A DNA stretch of 50,306 nucleotides from Bordetella hinzii LMG 13501 (lineage in GTDB: Bacteria; Pseudomonadota; Gammaproteobacteria; Burkholderiales; Burkholderiaceae_B), in assembly GCF_001548475.1 (NCBI RefSeq), contig NZ_LRUJ01000038.1, positions 1 through 50,306 of the forward strand. The letters run 5' to 3'. The notes under the pieces are model-generated. The model was not told the origin of the DNA. It saw only the letters and a program-made list of their open reading frames with translations, and did not search any database. Below, in pieces: positions 31,609 through 41,233 of this stretch (within the stretch, counting starts at the first letter, position 1; the number at the start of each line of letters is the position of its first letter). The position numbers and the translations under genes are program-made.

Positions 31609-32389
31609 CCGGCGCCGGATATGGGCGGCCGGCCTGCTGGCCGCCGCCGTCTCCCAGGCCCTGGCCGCGCCGGCGGCCTGCGACAAGCCCGTCTATCTCA
31701 CCTTCGATACCGGGCACATGGGGGTGGCCGATCTCGTCGCCGACGTTCTCAAGCGCCAGGGCGTGCACGCGACCTTCTTCCTGGCCAACGAGCGCACCCT
31801 CGGCGACGGCAGCAGCCTGGACGCGCAATGGGCGCCCTGGTGGAAGGCGCGTGCCGCCGAAGGCCATGTGTTCGGCTCGCACACCTACGATCACGTCTAC
31901 TGGCGCGGCGACCTGCCCGATGGCGGTTTCCGCGTGCGTCCCAGCGCCGGCCCGGACAGCGGCAAGACCCAGACGTGGACGGCGGCGCAATATTGCCGCG
32001 AAATCCAGCGCTCGGCGCAGCGTTTCACCGAAATGACCGGCAAGACCATGCTGCCGCTGTACCGCGCGCCCGGCGGCAAGACCTCGCCCGCGCTGCTGGC
32101 GGCGGCCCGCAGCTGCGGCTATGCCCATGCCGGCTGGGCCGACGCCGGTTTTCTGGGCGATGAGCTGCCCAGCGACAAATATCCCAACGCCGCCCTGCTG
32201 GACCAGGCATTGCGCCGCATCCGGCCGGGCGATATCCTGCTTGCGCACCTGGGCATCTGGTCGCGCAAGGACCCCTGGGCGCCGGCCGTCCTGGAGCCGC
32301 TGATCACCGGGCTGAAGGCCAAGGGCTTTTGTTTCGCCACGCTCGATACGCATCCGGCGTATCGCCAGTGGCTTGCCACGCATCACTGA
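31592..32389 (+). CDS. Secreted NodB-like polysaccharide deacetylase
   Basis: A 265-residue protein with a signal peptide (IWAAGLLAAAVSQALAAPA) and the NodB fold: motif 1 TFDTGH (Asp39, then Thr40), motif 2 GSHTYDH (His97, His101), motif 3 YRAPGGKTS, and motif 5 ILLAHLG. The usual motif 1 is TFDDG, in which the first Asp is the catalytic base and the second binds the metal; here the second is Thr. Both motif-2 histidines remain, so reduced or altered metal binding is possible. It would act on an acetylated sugar polymer in the periplasm. It overlaps the beta-propeller gene by 17 bases. Confidence 0.88.
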   Translation: MRRPADRRRIWAAGLLAAAVSQALAAPAACDKPVYLTFDTGHMGVADLVADVLKRQGVHATFFLANERTLGDGSSLDAQWAPWWKARAAEGHVFGSHTYDHVYWRGDLPDGGFRVRPSAGPDSGKTQTWTAAQYCREIQRSAQRFTEMTGKTMLPLYRAPGGKTSPALLAAARSCGYAHAGWADAGFLGDELPSDKYPNAALLDQALRRIRPGDILLAHLGIWSRKDPWAPAVLEPLITGLKAKGFCFATLDTHPAYRQWLATHH

Positions 32390-32395
32390 TTCACC

Positions 32396-33385
32396 ATGGA
32401 AACACTCAGCCAGCTGTTTTCACAATGCCAGCAATGGCTGTTCGAGACGGCCGTGCAGCCCGTGCTTTTTCACCTGGGCCTGGCCAGCATCATCGAAGAC
32501 GCCTACGACGGCACGATGTGGCTGCTGGTCGGCCTGGTCCAGATTGTCATCATGGTGCTGATCTTCGGCGCGCTGGAGCGCTGGCGCCCGGTCGAGGCGG
32601 TGCGCGACCGCCAGCAGGTCTTCGTGGACGTGATCTACACCCTGGTGCATCGCCTGGGCCTGTTCCGTATCCTGTTGTTTTTCACCGTTGACCCGCTGTG
32701 GGACAGCGTGTTCGGCACCCTGCACACCTGGGGCCTGGCAACTTTCCAGCTCGACCAGGTCTGGCCGGGCGTGACCGACGGTCCCTGGGCCAGCCTGCTG
32801 CTCTATCTGCTGGTCTTCGACCTGGTGGACTACTTCTACCACCGGGCCCAGCATCGCTACAGCTGGCTGTGGGCGCTGCATTCGCTGCATCACAGCCAGC
32901 GGCAGATGACGCTCTGGAGCGACAACCGCAATCACCTGCTCGACGACATGCTGCGCGACGTGGTCATCGTTCTGGTGTCCCAGCTGATCGGCGTGCCGCC
33001 GGCGCAGTTCGTGGCCGTGGTGGCCATCACCCAGCTGACCGAAAGCCTGTCGCATGCCAACCTGCGCGCCGGTTTCGGCCGGCTGGGGGCGCGCCTGGTC
33101 GTGGGGCCGCGCTTTCACCGCCAGCACCATTCCATCGCCTACGACGCCTCATCGCCGGGGCCGGCCGGCGGCTACAACTTCGCCGCCCTGTTCCCGGTCT
33201 GGGACATGTTGTTCGGCACGGCGCGCTTCGATGGCGATTACGGCCCGACCGGCATCCACGACCAGCTGCCGCAAGGCGGCGGCCGCGACTACGGGCGCGG
33301 TTTCTGGGCCCAGCAGTGGCTGGGCGTCAAGCGCATGTTGGCTAGGGATGAGCCGCGGCGCTCGGATCGTGCGCCTGCCGCTTGA
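32396..33385 (+). CDS. Sterol desaturase/fatty acid hydroxylase superfamily protein
   Basis: A 329-residue membrane di-iron hydroxylase. Three histidine clusters are in order: HRAQH (149-153), HSLHH (162-166) and HRQHH (241-245), each beside or between hydrophobic helices. The enzyme hydroxylates or desaturates a lipid at the inner membrane. It begins 6 bases after the deacetylase stop. The same operon holds a secreted propeller and deacetylase, so lipid and polysaccharide surface changes may be linked. Its last 44 bases overlap the convergent thioesterase gene. Confidence 0.9.
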   Translation: METLSQLFSQCQQWLFETAVQPVLFHLGLASIIEDAYDGTMWLLVGLVQIVIMVLIFGALERWRPVEAVRDRQQVFVDVIYTLVHRLGLFRILLFFTVDPLWDSVFGTLHTWGLATFQLDQVWPGVTDGPWASLLLYLLVFDLVDYFYHRAQHRYSWLWALHSLHHSQRQMTLWSDNRNHLLDDMLRDVVIVLVSQLIGVPPAQFVAVVAITQLTESLSHANLRAGFGRLGARLVVGPRFHRQHHSIAYDASSPGPAGGYNFAALFPVWDMLFGTARFDGDYGPTGIHDQLPQGGGRDYGRGFWAQQWLGVKRMLARDEPRRSDRAPAA

Positions 33386-33854
33386 TCGCGTCGTGCCGGT
33401 TTTCCATTTCCTGGCGCAGGGCGCGGCGCTGCTTGGCGGCCTCGAAGCGCTGGCACTCTTCGACCGTGCGTAGCTCCAGCGGTGGCACGGCGGTGGGCTG
33501 GCCCTGGTCGTCGACCGCCACCATCGTGAAATAACAGCTGTTGGTGTGGCGCACCAGCTTGCGGCGGATGTCCTCGGTCACGACCTTGATGCCCACTTCC
33601 ATCGACGTGCGGCCGGTGTAATTGACCGAGGCGAGAAAGGTCACCAGTTCGCCCACGTGGATGGGTTCGCGAAAGACCACCTGGTCCACCGACAGGGTCA
33701 CCACGTACTGGCCGGCATAGCGGCTCGCACAGGCATAGGCCACCTGGTCCAGGTATTTGAGTATGGTGCCCCCGTGCACATTGCCTGAGAAGTTCGCCAT
33801 GTCGGGCGTCATCAGGATGGTCATCGAGAGCTGGTGGCTGAAAGCGTCTTCCAT
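33342..33854 (-). CDS. Acyl-CoA thioesterase (hotdog fold, YciA/BACH-like)
   Basis: A 170-residue single hotdog domain with the pattern MTPDMANFSGNVHGGTILKYLDQVAYACASRYAG, in which Asn/His-Gly-Gly and the following Asp are the active-site area, then VDQVVFREPIHVGELV and MEVGIKVVTED. It hydrolyses acyl-CoA in the cytosol. The C-terminal ~30 residues (a basic and acidic helix) are an extension beyond the fold and overlap the end of the sterol-desaturase-family gene by 44 bases. Confidence 0.9.
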   Translation of the reverse strand: MEDAFSHQLSMTILMTPDMANFSGNVHGGTILKYLDQVAYACASRYAGQYVVTLSVDQVVFREPIHVGELVTFLASVNYTGRTSMEVGIKVVTEDIRRKLVRHTNSCYFTMVAVDDQGQPTAVPPLELRTVEECQRFEAAKQRRALRQEMENRHDAIKRQAHDPSAAAHP

Positions 33855-33892
33855 GGCGGTGTTGCGAGTTGCGAAGTGGCTATCGTACTCGC

Positions 33893-35323
33893 CTATTGCG
33901 GCGCCGCGTTATCGGCCGGCGCCGCTTCGGAGCGCTCGGCCCGCAGCACGGGCGGATTCCAGCGGCCGTCCAGGGCGGCGGCGGCAGGCAGGTAGATGCG
34001 CAGCAGGAGGTTGACGGCCTCGCCCGACAGCGGCAGCCAGTTGGCCCGGTCGGCCTCGGCCGGCGGATCGGCCTGCAGATAAAGCTCCAGCGAGCCGTCG
34101 GGGTTGTAGCGCAGCGGGTCGCGGTCGCCCACGCTGTGGCGCCGGTAGGGATTGGGCACGGTCTGGCCTTGCGCGTCGAAAGCCGCCAGGGTCCAGAAGG
34201 CGTCGCCCGGCGGCAGTTCATCGGCCTCGAAACGCAGCACATAGCGCGCGCCGCTGTCGATCGGCAAGCCGTCGGCGTCGGTCACCAGGCGCAGCGTCAG
34301 CACATCCTCGGGCAGTTCGGCGCCGGGTTGCAGCCAGGCCATCCAGGCGCGCTTGAGGTAGGCGCTGCCATAGGCGCCCATGGCCTCGCGCTCGGCCACC
34401 CAGCCGCGGGCGTCCGGCTGCCGCGCGCGGGCCAGGGTTTCGATATAGGCCGGCGCCTCGCGCGCGGCGCGCCGCAAGGCCTGCTGCACGATGTTGTCCT
34501 GCTTCGACAGGACGAATTGCTGCCCCGGCGCGATGCCCAGGCGGCGCAGGCGCGCCAGCATGGGCTGGTCGGTATCGTGCGCGGGATTCTTGCGCAGCAG
34601 CTCGGCGCCGTAGGCAAAAAACACATCGGCCGGCATTTTCGCCACCTGCCGGGCGACCGGGGTGGCAAGATCCAGCCCGGGGTCCGACTTGACCTGCATG
34701 GACTGCGCGCCCCGGTTCCAGTCCTGCAGCGGGGTCAGGATGAAGCCGTCCTGCAAGGCCTGGGTCTCGGCGGCCGCTCCGGGCTGCAGCAGCCCCTGCA
34801 GCCATACGTGGCTGGTCGGCGCGTCGATGCGCTGCATGGCCGGCGGCAGCGCCGCGGTCCATCCGGGCGGCACCACGGCGTAATTGCCGCGCCCGGTGCC
34901 GGTGCTGCGCTTGCCCAGGACCGCGAAGGCGTCGCTCCAGAGATCATGCAGCGTCAGGGTGTAGAGCCGTCCCTGGGTGGGCGGCACCGAAATCACCACG
35001 GGCCCGTCGCTCAGGTCCAGCCATGCCGTCATGCGCAGCATGTCGGCATGCGCCCAGGCACCGCCCGCCGCCCCGGCGCGCTGCATCCAGAAGCGGTTGG
35101 CCGGCGCATGGCCGGCCTGGCCCGAGGCCTTGGGAGACACCGCTTGGCGCCGCGCCAGGTCCATGGACACCAAGGGGTAGAGATAGACATAGGCATCGAA
35201 GGCGATGCGCTGGATCTCGGCCGTGGCGGCCGGCACGGGCGGGTCGGCCAGGCCTTGGGCCGGGCCGGGCAAAGGGGCGAAAAGGGCGGCCAGCGAGAGG
35301 ATGGCCACGTTCAGGCGGCGCAT
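33893..35323 (-). CDS. Secreted DUF1254/DUF1214 family protein
   Basis: A 476-residue exported protein. The signal peptide LNVAILSLAALFAPLPGPAQG is followed by the DUF1254 domain (IAFDAYVYLYPLVSMDLARR, RLYTLTLHDLWSDAFAVLGKR), then DUF1214 near the C-terminus (DAFWTLAAFDAQGQTVPNPYRRHSVGDRDPL is the family pattern; key WTLAAFD, HSVGDRD). Such proteins are common in soil and host-associated bacteria, but the role is not established. The ATG at 35323 is preferred over an upstream TTG or ATG in the same frame because the signal peptide starts there. The gene is single and divergent from the formate dehydrogenase operon. Confidence 0.88.
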   Translation of the reverse strand: MRRLNVAILSLAALFAPLPGPAQGLADPPVPAATAEIQRIAFDAYVYLYPLVSMDLARRQAVSPKASGQAGHAPANRFWMQRAGAAGGAWAHADMLRMTAWLDLSDGPVVISVPPTQGRLYTLTLHDLWSDAFAVLGKRSTGTGRGNYAVVPPGWTAALPPAMQRIDAPTSHVWLQGLLQPGAAAETQALQDGFILTPLQDWNRGAQSMQVKSDPGLDLATPVARQVAKMPADVFFAYGAELLRKNPAHDTDQPMLARLRRLGIAPGQQFVLSKQDNIVQQALRRAAREAPAYIETLARARQPDARGWVAEREAMGAYGSAYLKRAWMAWLQPGAELPEDVLTLRLVTDADGLPIDSGARYVLRFEADELPPGDAFWTLAAFDAQGQTVPNPYRRHSVGDRDPLRYNPDGSLELYLQADPPAEADRANWLPLSGEAVNLLLRIYLPAAAALDGRWNPPVLRAERSEAAPADNAAPQ

Positions 35324-35471
35324 GCGGCGCTCCAGAAAACGGGAATGAGGACACCTCCCGTTCGCGTCGGCGCGGCGGGCAGGAAGGCCGCATCGTAGCA
35401 GCGCGCCAGCGCGCCAAAATCGGCGAATACGCCGCTTTCTTGAGCTAAATCTTGTTTTGTGCGCCGCGCAA

Positions 35472-35501
35472 TTGATATCCACGATGTAAGCACCCTATAC
35501 T
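35472..35501 (+). promoter_or_regulatory. Sigma-70 promoter for formate dehydrogenase operon
   Basis: TTGATA (35472-35477), 18-base spacer, TATACT (35496-35501). The start point would be near 35508, giving a leader of about 75 bases before the fdnG ATG. No obvious FNR or NarL site was found by eye. Confidence 0.65.
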
Positions 35502-35582
35502 GGCTTTAACTGTGACGCCCGCGGGGTCTTTACAAGAGGCAGGGCATGGCGTCACTTTCCTCCACCCAGAAGGGAGTGCTTC

Positions 35583-38500
35583 ATGCTCAACATGAATCGC
35601 CGCCAGTTCTTCAAGGTGACAGGGTCGACGCTGGCAGGCTCCAGCCTGGTGATGCTGGGCGCCGCGCCCGGCACGGCCATGGCCGAAGTGCGTCAGTACA
35701 AGCTTGCGCGCATGACGGAAACGCGCAACACCTGTCCTTACTGTTCGGTTGCCTGCGGCATCTTGATGTACGGACTTGGCGACGGCGCCAAGAACGCCAA
35801 GGCGAGCATCGTCCATATCGAGGGCGATGCCGATCACCCGGTCAACCGGGGCACCCTCTGTCCCAAGGGGGCTGGCCTGATCGATTTCATCCACAGCCCC
35901 AACCGCCTCATGTATCCGGAGTACCGCGCGCCGGGCTCGGATAAATGGCAGCGCCTGTCCTGGGACGAGGCGATGACGCGCATCGCCAAGCTCATGAAGG
36001 AAGACCGCGACGCCAACTTCGTGCAAAAGACGGCTGACGGCAAGACCGTCAACCGCTGGCTGACCACCGGCATGCTCGCGGCTTCGGCCAGCAGCAACGA
36101 GGTCGGCTACATCACGCACAAGGTTGTGCGCAGCATGGGGATGCTGGCGTTCGACAACCAGGCTCGTGTCTGACATGGCCCGACGGTGGCAGGTCTTGCC
36201 CCGACGTTTGGCCGTGGAGCGATGACGAACCATTGGGTCGACATCAAGAACGCGGATGTCGTGCTTATCATGGGCGGCAATGCCGCCGAGGCCCACCCTT
36301 GCGGGTTCAAATGGGTCACGGAAGCCAAAGCCCATAACAAGGCGAAACTGCTGGTCGTGGACCCGCGCTTCACGCGCTCGGCGTCCGTGGCCGATTTCTA
36401 CGCGCCCATACGCACCGGGACCGACATCGTGTTCCTCGGCGGCGTCATCCGCTACCTGCTGGAAAACGACAAGGTCCAGCACGAGTATGTGCGCAATTAC
36501 ACCGACTTCTCGTTCATCGTCCGCGAGGACTTCAAGTTCGAGGACGGCATCTACTCGGGCTACAACGCCGAAAAGCGCAGCTACGACAAAGCCTCCTGGG
36601 ACTACGAGCGAGGCGAGGACGGCTACGTCAAGACCGACCCCACCTTGCAGCATCCGCGTTCGGTCTACCAGCTGCTCAAGCAGCACTACTCGCGCTACAC
36701 GCCCGAGATGGTCGAGCGCGTCTGCGGCACGCCCAAGGACAAGTTCCAGCATGTGTGCGAGACGCTGGCGTCGACGGCGACCAAGGACCGCGCGGCCACC
36801 ATCCTGTACGCGCTGGGCTGGACGCAGCACTCCATCGGTTCGCAGATCATCCGCACCGGCGCGATGCTGCAGCTGCTGCTGGGCAATATCGGCGTGGCCG
36901 GCGGCGGCATGAACGCGCTGCGCGGGCACTCCAACATCCAGGGCCTGACCGATCTGGGGCTGATGTCCAACCTGCTGCCGGGCTATATGACCCTGCCCGG
37001 CGAAGGCGAGCAGGATTTCGGCAAATACATCGACGTGCGCGCGCTCAAGCCACTGCGTCCCAACCAGCTGAGCTACTGGCAGAACTACAAGAAGTTCCAC
37101 GTCAGCCTCATGAAGGCCTGGTGGGGTCCGTCGGCGACGGTGGAAAACAACTGGGCCTACGACTATCTGCCCAAGCTGGACAAGCTCTACGACATGCTGC
37201 AGACGTATGAGCTGATGACCCAGGGCAAGGTCAACGGCTACATCTGCCAGGGCTTCAACCCGCTGGCCGCCGCGCCCAACAAGGCCAAGCTGACCGAGGG
37301 CTTCTCCAAGCTCAAGTTCCTGGTCATCATGGACCCTCTGAACACCGAGACGTCGGAGTTCTGGCGCAATGTGGGTGAACACAACGACGTCGATCCGGCC
37401 AAGATCCAGACCGAAGTCTTCCGCCTGCCCACCACCTGCTTTGCCGAGGAAGAGGGCACGCTGGTCAACTCGGGCCGCTGGCTGCAATGGCACTGGAAGG
37501 GCGCCGAGCCCCCGGGCGAGGCGCGCAGCGATATCGAGATCATGGCTGATCTCTTCACCCGCGTGCGCGAGATGTACCGCAAGGACGGCGGCGTCTATCC
37601 CGACCCCATCGTCAACCTGTGGTGGCCGTATTCCAATCCGGGCAACCCCACGGCGGTCGAGCTGGCCAAGGAGTACACTGGCCGCGCGCTGGTCGACCTG
37701 ACCGATCCCAAGGATCCGACGCGCGTCACCCGCAAGGCCGGCGAGCAGCTGGCCGGTTTCGCGGAGCTGCGCGACGATGGCTCGACCCTCAGCGGCTGCT
37801 GGATCTTCGCGGGCGCCTGGAGCGAGGCGGGCAACCTCATGGCCCGGCGCGACAACAGCGACCCGACCGGCATCGGGCAGACCCTGAACTGGGCCTGGGC
37901 CTGGCCGGCCAACCGCCGCGTGCTGTACAACCGCGCCTCCTGCGACCTGGAAGGCAAGCCCTTCAATCCGCGGCGCAGTCTGGTCGCCTGGAATGGCAAG
38001 GCCTGGGGGGGCGCCGATATCCCGGATTTCAAGGGTGACGAGAACCCGGCCGGCGGCATGGGCCCCTTCATCATGAACCCGGAGGGCGTGGCGCGTTTCT
38101 TCGCCCGGGCCGGCATGGCCGAAGGGCCTTTCCCCGAGCACTACGAGCCCTTCGAGAACCCGCTGGGCTACAACCCGCTGCATCCCAAGCAGCCGCTGGC
38201 CGTCAGCAACCCGGCCGCGCGCGTGTTCAAGTCGGACCTGGAGGCCATGGGCAAGGCGGATAAATTCCCGCATGTGGCCACGACCTACCGCTTGACGGAG
38301 CACTTCCACTACTGGACCAAGAACGTCAGGCTCAATGCCATCCTGCAGCCCGAGCAATTCGTCGAGATCGGCGAGGCGCTGGCCAAGGAGCTGGGCATCG
38401 CCAATGGTTCGCGCGTGAAGGTGTCGTCCAACCGCGGCTACATCAAGGCGGTGGCCCTGGTCACCAAGCGGATCAAGGCGCTGACCATCGAGGGCCGCAC

Positions 38501-38651
38501 CGTGCACCAGGTGGGCATACCCATCCACTGGGGTTTCGTGGGGATAGCGAAACCGGGCTTCCTGACCAATACGCTGACGCCTTTCGTGGGCGACGGCAAC
38601 AGCCAGACGCCCGAGTTCAAGTCCTTCCTGGTCAAGGTCGAGAAGGCATAG
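35583..38651 (+). CDS. fdnG: Formate dehydrogenase-N/O alpha subunit, selenocysteine-containing
   Basis: The 1022-residue molybdopterin catalytic subunit that oxidises formate to CO2 in the periplasm. It has a twin-arginine signal ([12 protein letters not shown]), [4Fe-4S] cysteines CPYCSVAC (51-58) and LCPKG, and selenocysteine 197 encoded by TGA at 36171-36173. The local sequence QARV[18 protein letters not shown] matches the E. coli FdnG site (Sec196). Reading continues in frame without another break for 825 codons and stays similar to FdnG to the end ([13 protein letters not shown]). The ATG at 35583 follows AAGGGAG. It should depend on SelA/SelB/tRNA-Sec/SelD encoded a few kb downstream. 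It could equally be called fdoG; the two are close paralogues. Confidence 0.97.
36171..36213 (+). promoter_or_regulatory. SECIS element of fdnG
   Basis: From the UGA the RNA folds with GGCC (36177-36180) pairing to GGCC (36210-36213). The apical stem is GGCA/UGCC (36188-36191 with 36197-36200) around the loop GGUCU (36192-36196). That loop is the SelB-binding sequence of the E. coli fdhF/fdnG elements. Confidence 0.92.
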
Positions 38652-38661
38652 GAGCCAAGTC

Positions 38662-39561
38662 ATGTCGATGCAATCACTGGACATCAAACGGCGCTCCGCC
38701 ACCACCACGCCGCCGCCCGGCGTGCGCGAGCCCTCGACCGGCAGCGTCGCCAAGCTGATCGACGTCTCCAAGTGCATAGGCTGCAAGGCCTGCCAGGTGG
38801 CCTGCATGGAGTGGAATGATCTGCGCGACGAGATCGGCGTGAACGTGGGGGTCTATGACAACCCGGCCGATCTCACCGAGCATTCCTGGACTGTCATGCG
38901 GTTCTCGGAGTACGAGAACGACAAGGGCGACCTGGAGTGGCTGATCCGCAAGGACGGCTGCATGCACTGCGAGGACCCGGGCTGCCTGAAGGCCTGTCCC
39001 TCGCCGGGCGCCATCATCCAATACAACAATGGCATCGTGGATTTCCACGAAGAAAACTGTATTGGCTGCGGCTACTGCATCACCGGCTGTCCGTTCAATA
39101 TTCCGCGCATCTCGCAGAAGGACCACAAGGCCTATAAATGCACCCTGTGCTCGGACCGCGTGGCCGTCGGCCAGGAGCCCGCCTGTGTCAAGACCTGTCC
39201 CACCGGTGCCATCGTGTTCGGCACCAAGGACGACATGAAGCAGCATGCGGCGGAACGGATCGAAGACCTGAAGTCGCGCGGCTTCCAGAACGCCGGCCTG
39301 TACGATCCCCAGGGCGTGGGCGGCACGCACGTCATGTACGTGCTGCACCATGCCGACAAGCCGCAGCTCTATCACGGCTTGCCCGAGGATCCCAAGATCA
39401 GTCCCATGGTCTCGCTCTGGAAGGGCATCGCCAAGCCGCTGGGCGTGGCCGCCATGGCGCTGACGGCGCTGGCCGGCTTCCTGCACTACATCCGGGTCGG
39501 CCCCAACGAGACCGACGAGGAAGACGAACGCAAGGCTGAAGAGGAGGCGCGCCATGGCTGA
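38662..39561 (+). CDS. fdnH: Formate dehydrogenase beta subunit, iron-sulphur
   Basis: A 299-residue electron-transfer subunit with four [4Fe-4S] clusters visible as cysteine sets: [43 protein letters not shown] and CTLCSDR...[12 protein letters not shown]-terminal hydrophobic helix ([21 protein letters not shown]-type, residues about 250-275) anchors it in the membrane facing the periplasm. It passes electrons from FdnG to FdnI. RBS GGAG precedes the ATG and its end overlaps fdnI by 8 bases. Confidence 0.96.
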   Translation: MSMQSLDIKRRSATTTPPPGVREPSTGSVAKLIDVSKCIGCKACQVACMEWNDLRDEIGVNVGVYDNPADLTEHSWTVMRFSEYENDKGDLEWLIRKDGCMHCEDPGCLKACPSPGAIIQYNNGIVDFHEENCIGCGYCITGCPFNIPRISQKDHKAYKCTLCSDRVAVGQEPACVKTCPTGAIVFGTKDDMKQHAAERIEDLKSRGFQNAGLYDPQGVGGTHVMYVLHHADKPQLYHGLPEDPKISPMVSLWKGIAKPLGVAAMALTALAGFLHYIRVGPNETDEEDERKAEEEARHG

Positions 39562-40201
39562 TCCCCGTCGCTCCAAGCAGATCCTGCGCTATACGGCCGG
39601 TGAGCGCACCAATCACTGGCTGATCGCGCTGACCTTCATCCTGTTGGCCCTCTCGGGCCTGGCCCTCTTCCATCCGGCCTTCTCCTGGCTCTATGCCTTG
39701 CTGGGCGGCGGCCCCTGGACGCGCATCCTGCACCCCTTCATCGGGGTCGTGATGTTTGTCTGCTTCTTCGTCTTCGCCGGCCATATGTGGCGGCACAACC
39801 TGATGACGAAGAACGACCGCCAGTGGCTGCGCCAGCTGGGCGATGTGCTGAACAACCGCGAGGACAAGCTGCCCGAGGTCGGCAAGTACAACGCCGGCCA
39901 GAAGCTGCTGTTCTATGTGCTGGTCATCTGCATGCTGGGCCTGGTCCTGACCGGCATCGTGATGTGGCGTCCCTACTTCGCCGGGTATTTCCCGATAGAC
40001 GGTATCCGCGTCGCCTCGCTGTTGCATGCCGTTTTTGCTTTTGTGTTGATTTGCGCGATCATTGTGCATATCTACGCGGCGATCTGGGTCAAGGGTTCGG
40101 TCCGGGCCATGGTGCGCGGCACCGTGAGCTGGGGCTGGGCCTGGAAACATCATCGCGCCTGGTTCCGTTCGGTTCGCAAGGAGTCGCCTGGCGGCGAATA
40201 A
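39554..40201 (+). CDS. fdnI: Formate dehydrogenase gamma subunit, cytochrome b556
   Basis: A 215-residue integral membrane cytochrome with four transmembrane helices ([43 protein letters not shown] is the second region, [47 protein letters not shown]). Histidines suitable for two haem b lie in helices 1, 2 and 4. It transfers electrons to quinone. The start overlaps the beta gene, so translation is coupled. Confidence 0.95.
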   Translation: MADPRRSKQILRYTAGERTNHWLIALTFILLALSGLALFHPAFSWLYALLGGGPWTRILHPFIGVVMFVCFFVFAGHMWRHNLMTKNDRQWLRQLGDVLNNREDKLPEVGKYNAGQKLLFYVLVICMLGLVLTGIVMWRPYFAGYFPIDGIRVASLLHAVFAFVLICAIIVHIYAAIWVKGSVRAMVRGTVSWGWAWKHHRAWFRSVRKESPGGE

Positions 40202-40238
40202 GCCCGCCACCGTCCCCGCCGGGCCCGACGGCCCGCCG

Positions 40239-40283
40239 CACGGCTGCGTTGCGCGCTTGGCGCGCCCGCAGCCGTGTTTGTTT
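40239..40283 (+). terminator. Hairpin terminator/attenuator between fdnI and fdhE
   Basis: CACGGCTGCG (40239-40248) pairs perfectly with CGCAGCCGTG (40267-40276), with an inner GCGCGC stem, followed by TTTGTTT. It would stop part of the transcription from the fdn promoter, lowering fdhE-selAB-tRNA-Sec relative to structural subunits. The stem also covers a GTG at 40274, making that an unlikely start for fdhE. Confidence 0.75.
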
Positions 40284-40297
40284 CTCTGGAGAGTGCT

Positions 40298-41233
40298 TTG
40301 CAGCGAATTCTGCCGCGCGGCGAGATTGAATCCCTGGATCACACCGCCATTGCCCGCCTGCGCCAGCCCGAGCGCGCCACGGTCTTCAGCGCGCGCGCCG
40401 CGCGCCTGCGGGCCCTGGCCGAAGACAATCCCATCGCGGGCTATCTGCGGCTGATGGCCGACGTGGCCGACGCCCAACAGGCCGCGCTGGCGTCCTGCCA
40501 TTTCCCGGGCCCGGCCGCCGAGCGGGTCGACCTGGCCCAGGCCCACGGCATGCCGCCGCTGCAGGCCGTGGCCTGGGAGCGTGATCCGGCCTGGCGCGAG
40601 GTGCTGGACCAGCTGCTGGCGCGCGTGGCCGCCCTGCCCGCCACGCCCGAGGCGGCGCGCGAGGTCTGCGAGCGCTGGCGCGCGGCGCTGGCCCGCGATC
40701 CGCAGGCGGTCGAAGACCTGGCCGACGCCCTGCTGGCCGAGCGGGCGGTGGGGGTGGACAGCGCCGCCGCGCCCCTGGTGATGGCCGCCCTGCAAGTCTA
40801 TTGGACCGACATGGCCTGCCGCTTCGATCCCAAGGCCATGCCGGTGGCCAGCCCCTTCGGGGTCTGCCCCATGTGCGGCAGCCTGCCGGTATCCAGCGTG
40901 GTGCGCGTGGGCGGCCAGTCGGATGGCCTGCGCTACCTGGCCTGCGGTTTGTGTTCCTGCGAATGGCACCTGGTGCGCGTGACCTGCAGCCACTGCCAGA
41001 ACACCAAGGACGTGGCCTACCACAACATCGCCGGCCGTTCCGAGGCCATCAAGGCCGAGTCCTGCGACAGCTGCCACAGCTACCGCAAGATCTTCTATCA
41101 AGAGAAAGACCTGCACGTCGACCCCGTGGCCGACGATCTCGCCAGCCTGGCGCTGGACGTGCTGATGGGCGAGGCGGGCTACCACCGGGCCAGCGGCAAT
41201 CCGCTGCTCTGGCACGAGGAGAGCGCAGAATGA
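40298..41233 (+). CDS. fdhE: Formate dehydrogenase accessory protein FdhE
   Basis: A 311-residue cytosolic maturation protein with the zinc-ribbon-like cysteine pairs [21 protein letters not shown] and CDSCHSY. FdhE acts on the formate dehydrogenase catalytic subunit before export and redox activation. The TTG at 40298 is proposed as start because GGAGAG (40288-40293) is correctly spaced and [12 protein letters not shown] matches the family start; a GTG at 40274 lies inside a hairpin. The stop overlaps the selA start (ATGA). Confidence 0.93.
   Translation: MQRILPRGEIESLDHTAIARLRQPERATVFSARAARLRALAEDNPIAGYLRLMADVADAQQAALASCHFPGPAAERVDLAQAHGMPPLQAVAWERDPAWREVLDQLLARVAALPATPEAAREVCERWRAALARDPQAVEDLADALLAERAVGVDSAAAPLVMAALQVYWTDMACRFDPKAMPVASPFGVCPMCGSLPVSSVVRVGGQSDGLRYLACGLCSCEWHLVRVTCSHCQNTKDVAYHNIAGRSEAIKAESCDSCHSYRKIFYQEKDLHVDPVADDLASLALDVLMGEAGYHRASGNPLLWHEESAE

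Noticed and set aside
36171-36173. In-frame TGA in the formate dehydrogenase gene read as a nonsense mutation or pseudogene
   Set aside because: The position equals the E. coli Sec codon, a GGUCU SECIS hairpin follows, and all selenocysteine genes are downstream.
35445-38807. Very long open frame (1120 codons) on the minus strand
   Set aside because: It is antisense to fdnG, has no motif or signal, and its His/Gln/Arg-rich product is typical of the reverse frame of GC-rich genes.
40274-40297. GTG at 40274 as fdhE start
   Set aside because: It lies within the terminator stem and has no ribosome site, while TTG at 40298 has GGAGAG and the right N-terminus.
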